A DNA stretch of 64,000 bases, taken from positions 248,001-312,000 of the forward strand of contig WYAX01000003.1 in the NCBI GenBank assembly GCA_011525625.1, in the 5' to 3' direction. The notes under the pieces are model-generated. The model saw only the letters and a program-made list of their open reading frames with translations. It was not told the origin of the DNA and searched no databases. This DNA comes from Nitrospira defluvii. GTDB lineage: Bacteria; Nitrospirota; Nitrospiria; Nitrospirales; Nitrospiraceae. Shown here piece after piece: positions 42,992 to 51,866 of this stretch; within the stretch, counting starts at the first letter, position 1, and each line of letters opens with the position of its first letter. A program made the position numbers and the translations under genes.

Positions 42992-43566
42992 CATTCGCCC
43001 ACACACGGCTGTTATGGCTCGCACTGCTGCTATTGTGCGCCTCAACCTATTCGTTACACGCCAAGGACGTGGCCCCGGCAGGGATTGCACCGGAGAAGGT
43101 CGCCGACTTCGTGCATGCCGTGCTGGACGCCGACCGGACGATCTATACCAACCAAGTGGTCAACCGCATGCAGGCCAAAGGGATCGTATCCGCCGCCGAA
43201 CATTGGGAGCACGAAAATGCGCTTCCTCTCCCCGCGCAATTCCTGCAACACTCCGGCAAACTCGTCGCGGAGTCCGGGCGGGGCATCCGCTACCGCCTCA
43301 TCAGCCTCTGGCCGATTTATCAGCGAAATGCGCCCGCCACTGAATTGGAGCGCAAAGCCCTGGAGAGTTTTTCTCAGACCCCGGACCGCCCGTTCACCGG
43401 CATCGTCACGAGCGGCCGCAAACAATACTTTCAGGCCATCTACTCGGATCGAGCGATATCAGCTGCCTGCGTCAAATGCCACAACAGCCATCCGCTGAGC
43501 CCCAAGCGCGACTTCGCCCTCAATGATGTAATGGGTGGAATGACGATCACCATTCCCCTGGATTGA
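42976..43566 (+). CDS. Tll0287-like (DUF3365) periplasmic haem-binding protein
   Basis: A 196-residue exported protein. A signal peptide (about 1-29, ending SLHAKD) precedes the DUF3365/Tll0287-like fold. A single c-type haem motif CVKCH (Cys165, Cys168, His169) lies near the C-terminus, followed by the family ending NDVMGGMTITIPL. Such domains are PAS-like haem sensors and often sit in front of kinases; here it is a separate protein coupled to the dCache kinase by a 16-base overlap. The start has GGAAGGAGGAG upstream. A redox or gas-sensing partner role is likely but inferred. Confidence 0.85.
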   Translation: MRLILTFAHTRLLWLALLLLCASTYSLHAKDVAPAGIAPEKVADFVHAVLDADRTIYTNQVVNRMQAKGIVSAAEHWEHENALPLPAQFLQHSGKLVAESGRGIRYRLISLWPIYQRNAPATELERKALESFSQTPDRPFTGIVTSGRKQYFQAIYSDRAISAACVKCHNSHPLSPKRDFALNDVMGGMTITIPLD

Positions 43567-43588
43567 TCGAGCATAGCCAGGAAACTGG

Positions 43589-44668
43589 TTACGATCGGAC
43601 CAGCGACGACGCCGGTGGCTGATATTCGTCTCGATAGATCTGTAGGGCGGTGAGGAAGAGGCCGACGAGAATCGGCCCCAGGAACAAGCCGAGGATGCCG
43701 TAGGCCGCCAGACCGCCGAGTACGCTGAAGGTCAGCAACAATACGGGAATCTGTGCCCCCTGCCCGATAAACAATGGTTTCAAAATCTGGTCGATCGTCG
43801 AGACGACCCCGATCCCCCAGGCCAGCATCACTAACCCCTTGCCCACCGCCCCGGTCCACAGGAGATACAGCGCAACCGGCCCCCAGATGAGCGCCGTCCC
43901 GCCGAACGGCAGCGGGGCCAGCAAAATGGTCAGTGCCATCAACACCATCGGGAACGGTACTCCCAGGACGGCATAGGCCGCACCAGCGAGCAGACCCTGG
44001 GCGATGGCCGTCAACACGATCCCCTTCACCACGGCACGAATGGTTTGGTCCAGGCGAAGGAGGATCTTGTCCTTATGTGAAGATTCGAGCGGGATCAGGC
44101 CATACAGCGACATCAGCCAATGCCGGCCATCCTTGAAGAAAAAGAACAGCGTAAACACCATGACCAGAAAATCCGCCACCAGCATGAAAATGTCCCGCAC
44201 AAGATCGCTCAACTCGCCCACGACGAACCGGCTGAACGTTTTGGCGCTGGAGAGGACGAACTGCTCCAGATCGCTCTCTCTACCCGTCACACGCTCCAGC
44301 CATTCCCTGGCCGCGCTCCCGCCCGGCAAGCCCGACAGGCGATCGGGTAATTGCTGCACCCCTCCGGACGCGATCCATTCGCGTACGGCTCGCTCCGCGG
44401 ACCCGGCCTCCTTGACGAGCATCACGCTGAGCACAACCAGCGGCACCACCACCAACGCCAGTGCGGCCAGCGTGAGCAGCCCGGCGGAATGCGACTCCCT
44501 GCCTCCCAGCCACGCCGTCACACGAACATGCAGCGGAAAACACAGATGCGCCAGAATAACCGCCCAGAGGACTGGAAACACGAAGGGGCGGAACATCAGA
44601 GCCATCTGATACAGCAGCGCTAAGAAGACGCCGAAAAAGCACACTGCGAATATCTGTCGTCGGTTCAT
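43589..44668 (-). CDS. AI-2E family transporter (PerM/YdiK-like permease)
   Basis: A 359-residue integral membrane protein with about eight helices: an N-terminal pair (residues 8-45), a third at about 65-85, a soluble helical middle and a C-terminal bundle with LLAPLPFGGTALIWGPVALY and LKPLFIGQGAQIPVLLLTF. This matches the AI-2E/UPF0118 family, exporters or permeases of diverse substrates, which cannot be predicted here. It converges with the Tll0287-like gene. A strong hairpin separates it from the bactofilin gene upstream on the same strand. Confidence 0.9.
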   Translation of the reverse strand: MNRRQIFAVCFFGVFLALLYQMALMFRPFVFPVLWAVILAHLCFPLHVRVTAWLGGRESHSAGLLTLAALALVVVPLVVLSVMLVKEAGSAERAVREWIASGGVQQLPDRLSGLPGGSAAREWLERVTGRESDLEQFVLSSAKTFSRFVVGELSDLVRDIFMLVADFLVMVFTLFFFFKDGRHWLMSLYGLIPLESSHKDKILLRLDQTIRAVVKGIVLTAIAQGLLAGAAYAVLGVPFPMVLMALTILLAPLPFGGTALIWGPVALYLLWTGAVGKGLVMLAWGIGVVSTIDQILKPLFIGQGAQIPVLLLTFSVLGGLAAYGILGLFLGPILVGLFLTALQIYRDEYQPPASSLVRS

Positions 44669-44710
44669 ACACGTGTCCCGGACAACCGCGTTGCAGCCGT
44701 TGATAACAGA

Positions 44711-44762
44711 ACCCGCTCAGGATGTCACGCGCGGGTCGTCCGACCGTCGTGCCTGAGCGGGT
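44711..44762 (-). terminator. Hairpin between the bactofilin and permease genes
   Basis: A perfect 11-bp stem (ACCCGCTCAGG/CCTGAGCGGGT) encloses a 30-base loop with an inner 5-bp stem GGTCG/CGACC. No T run directly follows on the minus strand, so termination of the bactofilin transcript here is possible but not certain. Confidence 0.5.
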
Positions 44763-44830
44763 GTACGCAGAAAAAAGAAGAGGAAGCGGAAGGAGAGGGA
44801 ACGCACCGGGGCATCGGCCCCGCACGCGCG

Positions 44831-45271
44831 TCAGGCGTTGTCGCCCACTGCAGCAACGGCTTTGGGGCGCTGCGTGGCGATCTCACGGACATTAGCGGGG
44901 AGTTTCTGCGCATCCTCGCCCCAAGACGACACGCCCATGTCCGACGTGCCTTGAAATTTTGCCCCATCTTCCATCGAAAAGGCCGGCGCATGCACTTCGC
45001 CGATGAGGAGACCCGTCTTCAGCAATTGCAATCGTTCTGTGGCTCTGACCGTGGCCTTGATCTTGCCGCTGCTGATCACAATCCCGGCGGTAATGGTACC
45101 CTGCACCACCCCGTCTTCACCGATCACCACGGTGCCGGCGGTCTGTAGGTCGCCCTCCAACCGGCCGTCGATACGCACGGTTCCTTCCACGCGAATTTCC
45201 CCTCTGAGCAAGACGCCCTTGGCCAAGAGGGTGATATTGTCGTTTTCCACAAAGCCGGACTTCTTCATCAT
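44831..45271 (-). CDS. Bactofilin (polymer-forming cytoskeletal protein)
   Basis: A 146-residue bactofilin: a short N-terminal tail, then a right-handed beta-helix core rich in Gly/Val/Ile with regular 16-18-residue turns (GVLLRGEIRVEGTVRIDGRL, DLQTAGTVVIGEDGVVQGTI), and a polar tail. Bactofilins form non-polar filaments that shape the cell or place cell-wall enzymes. The adjacent gene upstream on the same strand is a peptidoglycan synthase, which fits such a role. The ATG at 45271 follows AAGGAG with six bases between; the frame is open further upstream. Confidence 0.92.
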   Translation of the reverse strand: MMKKSGFVENDNITLLAKGVLLRGEIRVEGTVRIDGRLEGDLQTAGTVVIGEDGVVQGTITAGIVISSGKIKATVRATERLQLLKTGLLIGEVHAPAFSMEDGAKFQGTSDMGVSSWGEDAQKLPANVREIATQRPKAVAAVGDNA

Positions 45272-45357
45272 CGCGAGCTCCTTGTCGCAGGCGGTAGCCG
45301 ATGAACCTGTGAACCATCTCAACATGGAGCGAGCCTACACCAGCTTTGAGATCGCAC

Positions 45358-47661
45358 CTAGAAAAAACCAAAACCGCGTTTCACCCGTTCCCAGAATCCG
45401 CTGCCATGCACTTCGCAGTAGACCGAGGGCTCCGTGCCCTCGATAAACACCTCCGCCACCCGCTGCGGACATTTCGAGGTCGCAAGTTGCGCGGACTGAG
45501 GATCGATCTCGCGCATCACCACCGCCGGCGGCCGGGCGAAGTCACGCGGAGTCGCCGGCATGATCCGACGCATGAATTCCACCCACATCGGCAGGGCGGC
45601 TTGCGCTCCGGTCAAATGCAAGGCCTCCTCGTCATCGAAGCCCACCCACACCCCCACCACCACCTCCGGCGTATAGCCGATGAACCAGGCATCGCGATAC
45701 CCGTCCGTCGTCCCCGTCTTGCCCGCCACAACCCCGCGCAGCCCCATCGCCCTGGCCTTCGCCGCGGTTCCCCGTTCGACCACTCCTTTCAAGAGCGACG
45801 TCATCACGTAGGCCCCCTGGGGCGACACCGCCTGACGCCGAACCGGCGTATGGTGCCAGGCCGGATCTCCTTCCGGAGTCATCACCGCCTGCGCCGCCGT
45901 CGGGGCCACCATCACGCCCCCATGCGCCAAGGCTCCGTAGGCCGAAGTGAGTTCCAACAACGAGACGCCGGAGGTCCCCAGCGCGAGGGACAGATTGTCG
46001 GCCAAGGGACTCCGGATTCCCAGATTTTCGGCGAGATGGAGAATACGTTTCGTCCCGACCGCCTGCGCAATCTTGACCGCCGGAATGTTGAGGGATTGCT
46101 CCAATGCCGCTCGTAACGAGACCGTTCCGTGGAATTTGTGATCATAATTCTGCGGCGCCCAGACGCCGTTTCCGGAGTCAAAGGTCACCGGTTCGTCCAC
46201 AATCGCCGTCGCGGGCGTCATCGGTTGCCCGCCGGACAGTTCACGGCGGGCCTCCAAGGCGGCGAGATAGACCAGCGGCTTGAACAACGACCCGGGTTGA
46301 CGCTTCGCCTGCACGGCCCGATTGAATTGACTCAGCCGATAGTCACGACTGCCTACCATGGCCAGGATACCGCCGGTTGCGGGATCAATCGCCACCAAGG
46401 CCCCCTGCACCGGCGTGGGATGGTCCTTTAAAGCCGGATACGCCGTTTCGAGTTTGCTCAGCTCGCGATCCAACGTCTGCGCGGCCAGCTGCTGCAACAC
46501 GGGATCCAGGGTCGTGTACGCCCGGACCCCGTCGGGGAGCGGCGTGCCGGTGGCCTCCTCCACCTGCCGGAGCAGATAATCGACGAAGAAGGGCGCATCG
46601 GCCAACGTCTCCTGCGGCGGCATCACCCGAACCGGTGTGTTGACGGCTTGCGCCCGGGCCTCCTCGTCGATCATGCCCAATTCGTGCAGGCGACCCAGAA
46701 CGACATCGCGGCGCTGCTTCGCCAGGGCGGGGTTTCTCAACGGTGAATAGGTATTCGGCCCCTTGATCATGCCCACCAGTAACGCGGCTTCCTCCAGACT
46801 CAACGCCTCCATGCGTTTCCCGAAATACCGGTGAGACGCCTCCCCGACCCCATAGATGGAGACCGAGCCGACCTGTCCGAGATAAATCTCATTGGCATAA
46901 CTTTCGAGAATCGCCTGTTTGCGATACTTCGCCTCCAAGACCAAGGCCGCGATGGACTCCCTGAGCTTTCTTCCGAACGTCCGTTGCGGGGAATAGAACA
47001 GGTTTTTCGCCAACTGCTGGGTGATCGTACTCCCGCCCTGAATGACGGTTCCTCTGGTGAGATTCGTCCAGATCGCACGCACCACGGCCACCGGATCGAT
47101 GCCCGGATGGTTGAAGAAACGTCGATCTTCGATCGCCAAGAGGATGTCCAGGAAGCGCGGAGACAAGTCGTCATACGACACCCATTCCCGGACCTGCCGC
47201 GAGGCGCCACGCAATCCGCTGATCAGTTGGGGTTCCAGATAGGCGGGAAACAACTCATCCCCGCTCTGAATCGAGAGCACCCGGGCCACACGCCCCTGAT
47301 CGAGCACCAAGCGGGCCGGAACGGGGCGCAGATGTAAATCGGGGAACTCGTGCAGGTAAATATCGATGTCGGTGGACGTCACGCGATACTCGCCGGGCGC
47401 ACGGACCGTCGAGTCGACCTGGTGGTACCCGAGACGGTTGAGGCGTTCGAGCAAATGCGAGGCGGCGACGTCCAGATCAGGCTTCAAGAGAAACGGCGCG
47501 CCGAAAATGAGGCGAGGCGGATGCTCATCGCCGGTCGGCAGGGCGAGGCTGGTGGAAAGGTAGAGGCCGTAGCTCAAAGCGCTTCCTGCGACAAGAAGCA
47601 CGACGCCAGCCAGGAGCAGAAGTCCTCGTACGAACCAACGCGCGACGCCCGTCACCACCAC
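45358..47661 (-). CDS. mrcB: Bifunctional penicillin-binding protein (PBP1b-like, UB2H-containing)
   Basis: A 767-residue class A PBP. An N-terminal TM helix (about 10-32) precedes a UB2H-like domain (about 52-130, LERLNRLGYHQV and TDIDIYLHEFPD), the domain that binds LpoB in E. coli PBP1b. The GT51 transglycosylase has EDRRFFNHPGID, GGSTITQQLAKN and the downstream KLRESIAALVLEAKYRK. The transpeptidase has SLFKPLV (catalytic Ser), SLN in LEQSLNIPAVK, and KTGTT. It polymerises and cross-links peptidoglycan in the periplasm. Upstream of the bactofilin gene on the same strand. Confidence 0.93.
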   Translation of the reverse strand: MVVTGVARWFVRGLLLLAGVVLLVAGSALSYGLYLSTSLALPTGDEHPPRLIFGAPFLLKPDLDVAASHLLERLNRLGYHQVDSTVRAPGEYRVTSTDIDIYLHEFPDLHLRPVPARLVLDQGRVARVLSIQSGDELFPAYLEPQLISGLRGASRQVREWVSYDDLSPRFLDILLAIEDRRFFNHPGIDPVAVVRAIWTNLTRGTVIQGGSTITQQLAKNLFYSPQRTFGRKLRESIAALVLEAKYRKQAILESYANEIYLGQVGSVSIYGVGEASHRYFGKRMEALSLEEAALLVGMIKGPNTYSPLRNPALAKQRRDVVLGRLHELGMIDEEARAQAVNTPVRVMPPQETLADAPFFVDYLLRQVEEATGTPLPDGVRAYTTLDPVLQQLAAQTLDRELSKLETAYPALKDHPTPVQGALVAIDPATGGILAMVGSRDYRLSQFNRAVQAKRQPGSLFKPLVYLAALEARRELSGGQPMTPATAIVDEPVTFDSGNGVWAPQNYDHKFHGTVSLRAALEQSLNIPAVKIAQAVGTKRILHLAENLGIRSPLADNLSLALGTSGVSLLELTSAYGALAHGGVMVAPTAAQAVMTPEGDPAWHHTPVRRQAVSPQGAYVMTSLLKGVVERGTAAKARAMGLRGVVAGKTGTTDGYRDAWFIGYTPEVVVGVWVGFDDEEALHLTGAQAALPMWVEFMRRIMPATPRDFARPPAVVMREIDPQSAQLATSKCPQRVAEVFIEGTEPSVYCEVHGSGFWERVKRGFGFF

Positions 47662-47747
47662 ATCCCCATAGGCCGAGCATACGCGATCCGCCGGACGAAA
47701 TCACATCCGAGACAACGTGCGAACCATGGCCGGACAGGGCGCCAGGC

Positions 47748-47777
47748 TTGACAAAGCACCCGCCGTACTCTTAGATG
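47748..47777 (+). promoter_or_regulatory. Sigma-70-type promoter of the FadL-like gene
   Basis: Consensus -35 TTGACA and a TAGATG -10 are separated by 18 bases, about 65 bases before the GTG start. Two GGGCGCC motifs (47738-47744 and 47777-47783) flank the promoter and could bind a regulator. Confidence 0.55.
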
Positions 47778-47841
47778 GGCGCCACAGGGCCGGTTGCCTA
47801 CGATCTTGTACCTAGACTTACCCACACGAGGAACAGAACCG

Positions 47842-49335
47842 GTGAAGACCAGACACTCCCTTACCGACGACGCCATCTCTGTGTCACCGACGATCGACCT
47901 TTGTGCGGCGACATCGCCGCGCCCAGGCCACTGCCGCCGCACACCTGGAAGGACATGCCGCCGTCTCGGCCCCGGATTGGCGATTCTCGCCGGCGGCATC
48001 TTCCTGGCGGGCCTCACCGCGTTTCCGGCAGCTGTTTCGGCAGGCAGTTTCCGCATTTACGATCACAGCGCCTCCGCCACCGGTCAGGCCTCCGCGTTTA
48101 CCGCCCAAGCCGACGACGCTTCCGCCGGATATTACAATCCCGCCGGCATGACCCAACTCCGCGGCGTGCAATTGTCCGCCGGCACGACCCTCATCGCCGG
48201 CGGCTTCTCCTTCCGGAATGCGGCAGGCACGCAGGCCGATGGAGATCTTCGTGGCAGTGTGGCCGTTCCGCCGCCGTCCAATATTTACATCACCGCGAAC
48301 CTCAAGGATCTCGGCATCGGCTCATCGGACAGTACCGCCGTCGGCTTGGCCGTCTTCAGCCCGTTCGGCACCCTGACCCGTTGGTCGGACAGCAGCCCCT
48401 TTGCCACCGCCACTACCAAGGCCGCCTTCGAACTCATCGACATTCGCCCCTCCATCGCCTTCCGGCCGATCCCGGATCTGGCCATCGGCCTCGGCGCCGA
48501 TATCTACACGTTTTCGGGAGCCTTCGGTGAAGGGCAAGTAGAGCGCCAGTTTCGCTGGCCCGGGGGACTCGGCATTCCTGCCGGGACCGGTATGGAGTTG
48601 AATGGGCGGGACACGGCGGCCGGCTTCAATGCCAGCCTGCTGTATACCCCATTGCGCAATGAAGACGGACGCCCGCTCGTCAACATCGGCCTCATCTATC
48701 GCAGTCAAGCGACCCTGCACCTGGACGGCCAATTACTGGCGGGCGGCACCCGGGTGGCGGACGCCCGCACGACGTTTGTGGTGCCGCAAGTGCTCACCGC
48801 CGGCATCGCACTCTGGCCTGTCCGCGACAAAGAGCGGGAGTGGAAACTGGAATTGGATGTGGACTATACGGGTTGGAAATCGGTCCGCAACTTAGACGCC
48901 CACCTGTCGAACGGCCTGACCGTCGCCACGCCGGCCAACTGGAACAGCGGGTACACGGTGATGATCGGCACGGAGCACAAATGGCTAAATCCCGCGCCGC
49001 TGCCCGATTGGGACGTCGCCTTGCGCGCCGGCTACTGGCATTCTCAGAAAGCGATTCCCGACCAGACCTTCAACCCTGCCATCCCCGACGGCGACAACCA
49101 TGCCGTGTCCACCGGCATCGGATTCATGTGCCGGGACAAGGGACGGTTTCTTGGAGTCATTCCGTGCGGCGGATCAGACAAGACCCTCAGCCCCAAGGGG
49201 CTCGGCGTCGACCTCGCGTACCAGGCGATCTTGTATGAAAATAGAACAGTCGCCGGCAACGTCAATCCGACCGTCAACGGCACGTACCGCACGACCTTGC
49301 ATGTCGGCTCCATCAACCTCCGGGTGAATTTTTGA
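47842..49335 (+). CDS. Outer membrane protein of the OmpP1/FadL family
   Basis: A protein of about 497 residues. A long N-terminal basic region with a signal core (LAILAGGIFLAGLTAFPAAV, cleavage near VSAG) is followed by the FadL start SFRIYDHSASATGQASAFTA and QADDASAGYYNPAGM, the hatch domain motif with the NPAG turn. Alternating beta strands then run to the C-terminal aromatic strand (GSINLRVNF). FadL proteins import long-chain fatty acids or other hydrophobic compounds through the outer membrane. The GTG at 47842 has GAGGA upstream; the residues before the signal core make the start uncertain. Confidence 0.85.
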   Translation: MKTRHSLTDDAISVSPTIDLCAATSPRPGHCRRTPGRTCRRLGPGLAILAGGIFLAGLTAFPAAVSAGSFRIYDHSASATGQASAFTAQADDASAGYYNPAGMTQLRGVQLSAGTTLIAGGFSFRNAAGTQADGDLRGSVAVPPPSNIYITANLKDLGIGSSDSTAVGLAVFSPFGTLTRWSDSSPFATATTKAAFELIDIRPSIAFRPIPDLAIGLGADIYTFSGAFGEGQVERQFRWPGGLGIPAGTGMELNGRDTAAGFNASLLYTPLRNEDGRPLVNIGLIYRSQATLHLDGQLLAGGTRVADARTTFVVPQVLTAGIALWPVRDKEREWKLELDVDYTGWKSVRNLDAHLSNGLTVATPANWNSGYTVMIGTEHKWLNPAPLPDWDVALRAGYWHSQKAIPDQTFNPAIPDGDNHAVSTGIGFMCRDKGRFLGVIPCGGSDKTLSPKGLGVDLAYQAILYENRTVAGNVNPTVNGTYRTTLHVGSINLRVNF

Positions 49336-49451
49336 TGCCGAGCCGATCCTTGATCGTGCTAGAGTACCGTCACTGACGATGCGCACCGATCTTCTAGCCC
49401 TCTCCCCGGTTGCTTGTGCCCGGTGATTCTATTTTCGAGCGAGGCCATTCC

Positions 49452-51824
49452 ATGGATCGCCCGTCCCAGGCCGACTCAACACGCGACACCCAGACCGATC
49501 TTCACGCCCAACAAGTGTACGTGCTCTATCGCAACATGCCGACCGGTGTGTTGGCGAGCGCCGCCAACGCGGCGATTCTTGCCGCAGTGGAGTGGTCGGT
49601 CGTTCCCCATACGCCGCTGGTGGCGTGGGTTCTCGTGTTGTGGCTCATCGCCGCCGCACGGGCCACCCTGATCTTCCAATATCGTCGCGCCGTTCCCTCC
49701 CACTGGAGCAGCACAGACTGGCACCGCTGGATGCTGGTCGGTACCACCGCAGCCGGCGTCGCCTGGGGGAGTAGTGTGTATTTTCTGGCCCAGGAGATTC
49801 CCCTGCCCTATGAGCTCGTCCATCTCTTCGTGTTGGGGGGCATGACGGCGGGCGCAATCTCCGTGCTGTCAGTCTCTCTCCCCCTGTTCCTCTGTTATGC
49901 CGTACCGGTGACAGGACCTGCCCTCGGGCACCTCCTGTTCAGCGGGCACGACTTCCACGGGATCATGGGAGTGATGGGTGGCCTGTTTCTGATCGCCACC
50001 GTCCACTCGGCGTGGAATTTCAATCGGGTACTGCTCTCCTCCATGCGGTTGCAGTTGGAAAAGGCCAGCCTGGTGCGGTCGCTGACCACACGCACGGAGG
50101 CGGTGGAGCGACTCAATCAGGAAATCACCAAAGAGATTCACGAACGCCGTGTGATTGAAGAACATCTGCGCACCGCTCAGAGCGACCTGGAGCATCGCAT
50201 CGCCGAACGCACGGCCGATCTGGCACAGGCCAACGCCAGACTGCAGCAGGAGGTGCGCGAGCATCGCCTCACAGAGGGCGCGCGGCTCTCGAGTGAAAAG
50301 CGCTTCAACTATCTCACCGACAACCTCAACCAGGGGGTCTGGTTCGCGCGTGCCCAACCGCCTCAAGTGCTCTACGTGAATCCGGCGTTTGAACGGATCT
50401 GGGGACTGCCGGCCGCGCGCTTCTACGACAATCCCAAACTCTGGCGGGATTGTGTCCATCCGGACGATCAGCGGATGGTGACGGAAGTCTACGATGCCGA
50501 GCTGACGAGTCCGAGCGGACGGGATGTACAGCTGCTGTATCGCATCGTTCGCCCAGACGGCAAGATCCGATGGATCCACGACCGGATGGTCATCCACCGT
50601 TCCGAAACGGGTGAGGTCGACAGCCTGAGCGGGATCACGGAGGACATTACCGAGGCTCGCGAACTCGAAGACCAGCTGAGGCAGGCCCAGAAAATGGAAG
50701 CGGTCGGACGATTGGCCGGAGGCGTGGCACACGATTTCAACAACGTCATGACCGTCATCCTCGGGTACAGCGCGGTGCTGCTGCAGGAGCTGAGTCACGA
50801 CTCTTCCGCCCGCTACTTCGTCCAGGAAATTCAACGCGCCGGAGAACGCTGCGCGGCCCTCACCGGGCAACTGCTCGCCTTCAGCCGCAAACAGATGCTG
50901 CACCCGGTCTCACTGGATCTGCACCGAGTGATCCGGGACCTTATGGCACTGCTCAGGAGCCTCATCGGAGAACACGTCACGATCGTGCTGCAGCTCGATC
51001 CCACGCCGCGGTGGGTCAAGGCCGATGCCGTGCAGCTTGAACAGGTGCTGCTCAACCTGGCCGTGAATGCCCGCGACGCCATGCCGCATGGCGGCAGGTT
51101 GACCATCGACACATCCCAGGTATTGCCGGAAGAGGTATGGGGCCCCAACCACGAGACACGCACCACCCGAACCTATGTGCGGCTGCGGGTCCACGACACG
51201 GGAACCGGCATCGATGCAGCCACGAAGGCAAAGATCTTTGAGCCGTTTTTTACCACCAAGCCGCCTGGTCGGGGCACAGGACTCGGCCTTTCGACCGTCT
51301 ACGGCATTGTGCATCAAAGCGGCGGGACGATTTCGGTAGAGAGCACCGTCGGCCACGGGACGACCATGACGGTCTTCCTTCCGGAGGTCGTGCCTCCACA
51401 TATCGCAATCCCAGCCGCCACACCCACCCCCGATCACAAGACGGCAACGGAAATCATCCTCCTGGTGGAAGATGAACCCTCGGTCCGCCTGCTGACGCAG
51501 CATATTCTTCGCACCCACGGGTACACCGTGCATGAAGCAGAGGATGGCTTCCAAGCTCTGGATCTGATTCGCCGCAATTCGCTCCATGTCGATTTGTTGA
51601 TCACCGACCTGGTCATGCCCGGCATGAACGGTAAGGAGTTGGCGATGCGTCTCCGCAGCCACTTCGCCGACCTCAAGGTCCTCTACATGTCAGGATATAG
51701 CGACAATCCACCGGTCACGGGAGACGAGTCGCAGGGGCAGACGACCTTTTTGCAGAAGCCGTTCTCGCCCGAAGACTTGATCCGTCTGGTGCGCGAGATT
51801 CTGCAGCCGGTCTCTCCCGTCTAG
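49452..51824 (+). CDS. Hybrid sensor histidine kinase (6TM-PAS-HisKA-HATPase-REC)
   Basis: A 790-residue protein. Six or so N-terminal membrane helices (about 25-190) form an integral membrane sensor with no large periplasmic loop. Then come a coiled coil (ending about residue 290), a PAS/PAC domain (GVWFARAQPPQVLYVNPAFE), HisKA with the His in GGVAHDFNNVM, and an ATPase domain with DTGTGID and GRGTGLGLSTVY. The C-terminal receiver has ILLVEDEPSV, LITDLVMPGMNG with the acceptor Asp, and FLQKPFSPEDL. No output domain. The core resembles the kinase at 24158-27259, so the two are likely paralogues with different sensors. Confidence 0.9.
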   Translation: MDRPSQADSTRDTQTDLHAQQVYVLYRNMPTGVLASAANAAILAAVEWSVVPHTPLVAWVLVLWLIAAARATLIFQYRRAVPSHWSSTDWHRWMLVGTTAAGVAWGSSVYFLAQEIPLPYELVHLFVLGGMTAGAISVLSVSLPLFLCYAVPVTGPALGHLLFSGHDFHGIMGVMGGLFLIATVHSAWNFNRVLLSSMRLQLEKASLVRSLTTRTEAVERLNQEITKEIHERRVIEEHLRTAQSDLEHRIAERTADLAQANARLQQEVREHRLTEGARLSSEKRFNYLTDNLNQGVWFARAQPPQVLYVNPAFERIWGLPAARFYDNPKLWRDCVHPDDQRMVTEVYDAELTSPSGRDVQLLYRIVRPDGKIRWIHDRMVIHRSETGEVDSLSGITEDITEARELEDQLRQAQKMEAVGRLAGGVAHDFNNVMTVILGYSAVLLQELSHDSSARYFVQEIQRAGERCAALTGQLLAFSRKQMLHPVSLDLHRVIRDLMALLRSLIGEHVTIVLQLDPTPRWVKADAVQLEQVLLNLAVNARDAMPHGGRLTIDTSQVLPEEVWGPNHETRTTRTYVRLRVHDTGTGIDAATKAKIFEPFFTTKPPGRGTGLGLSTVYGIVHQSGGTISVESTVGHGTTMTVFLPEVVPPHIAIPAATPTPDHKTATEIILLVEDEPSVRLLTQHILRTHGYTVHEAEDGFQALDLIRRNSLHVDLLITDLVMPGMNGKELAMRLRSHFADLKVLYMSGYSDNPPVTGDESQGQTTFLQKPFSPEDLIRLVREILQPVSPV

Positions 51825-51866
51825 CCCGCAAGATTCATTGCCGTTGCCGCAGCGCCCTATGGTCCG

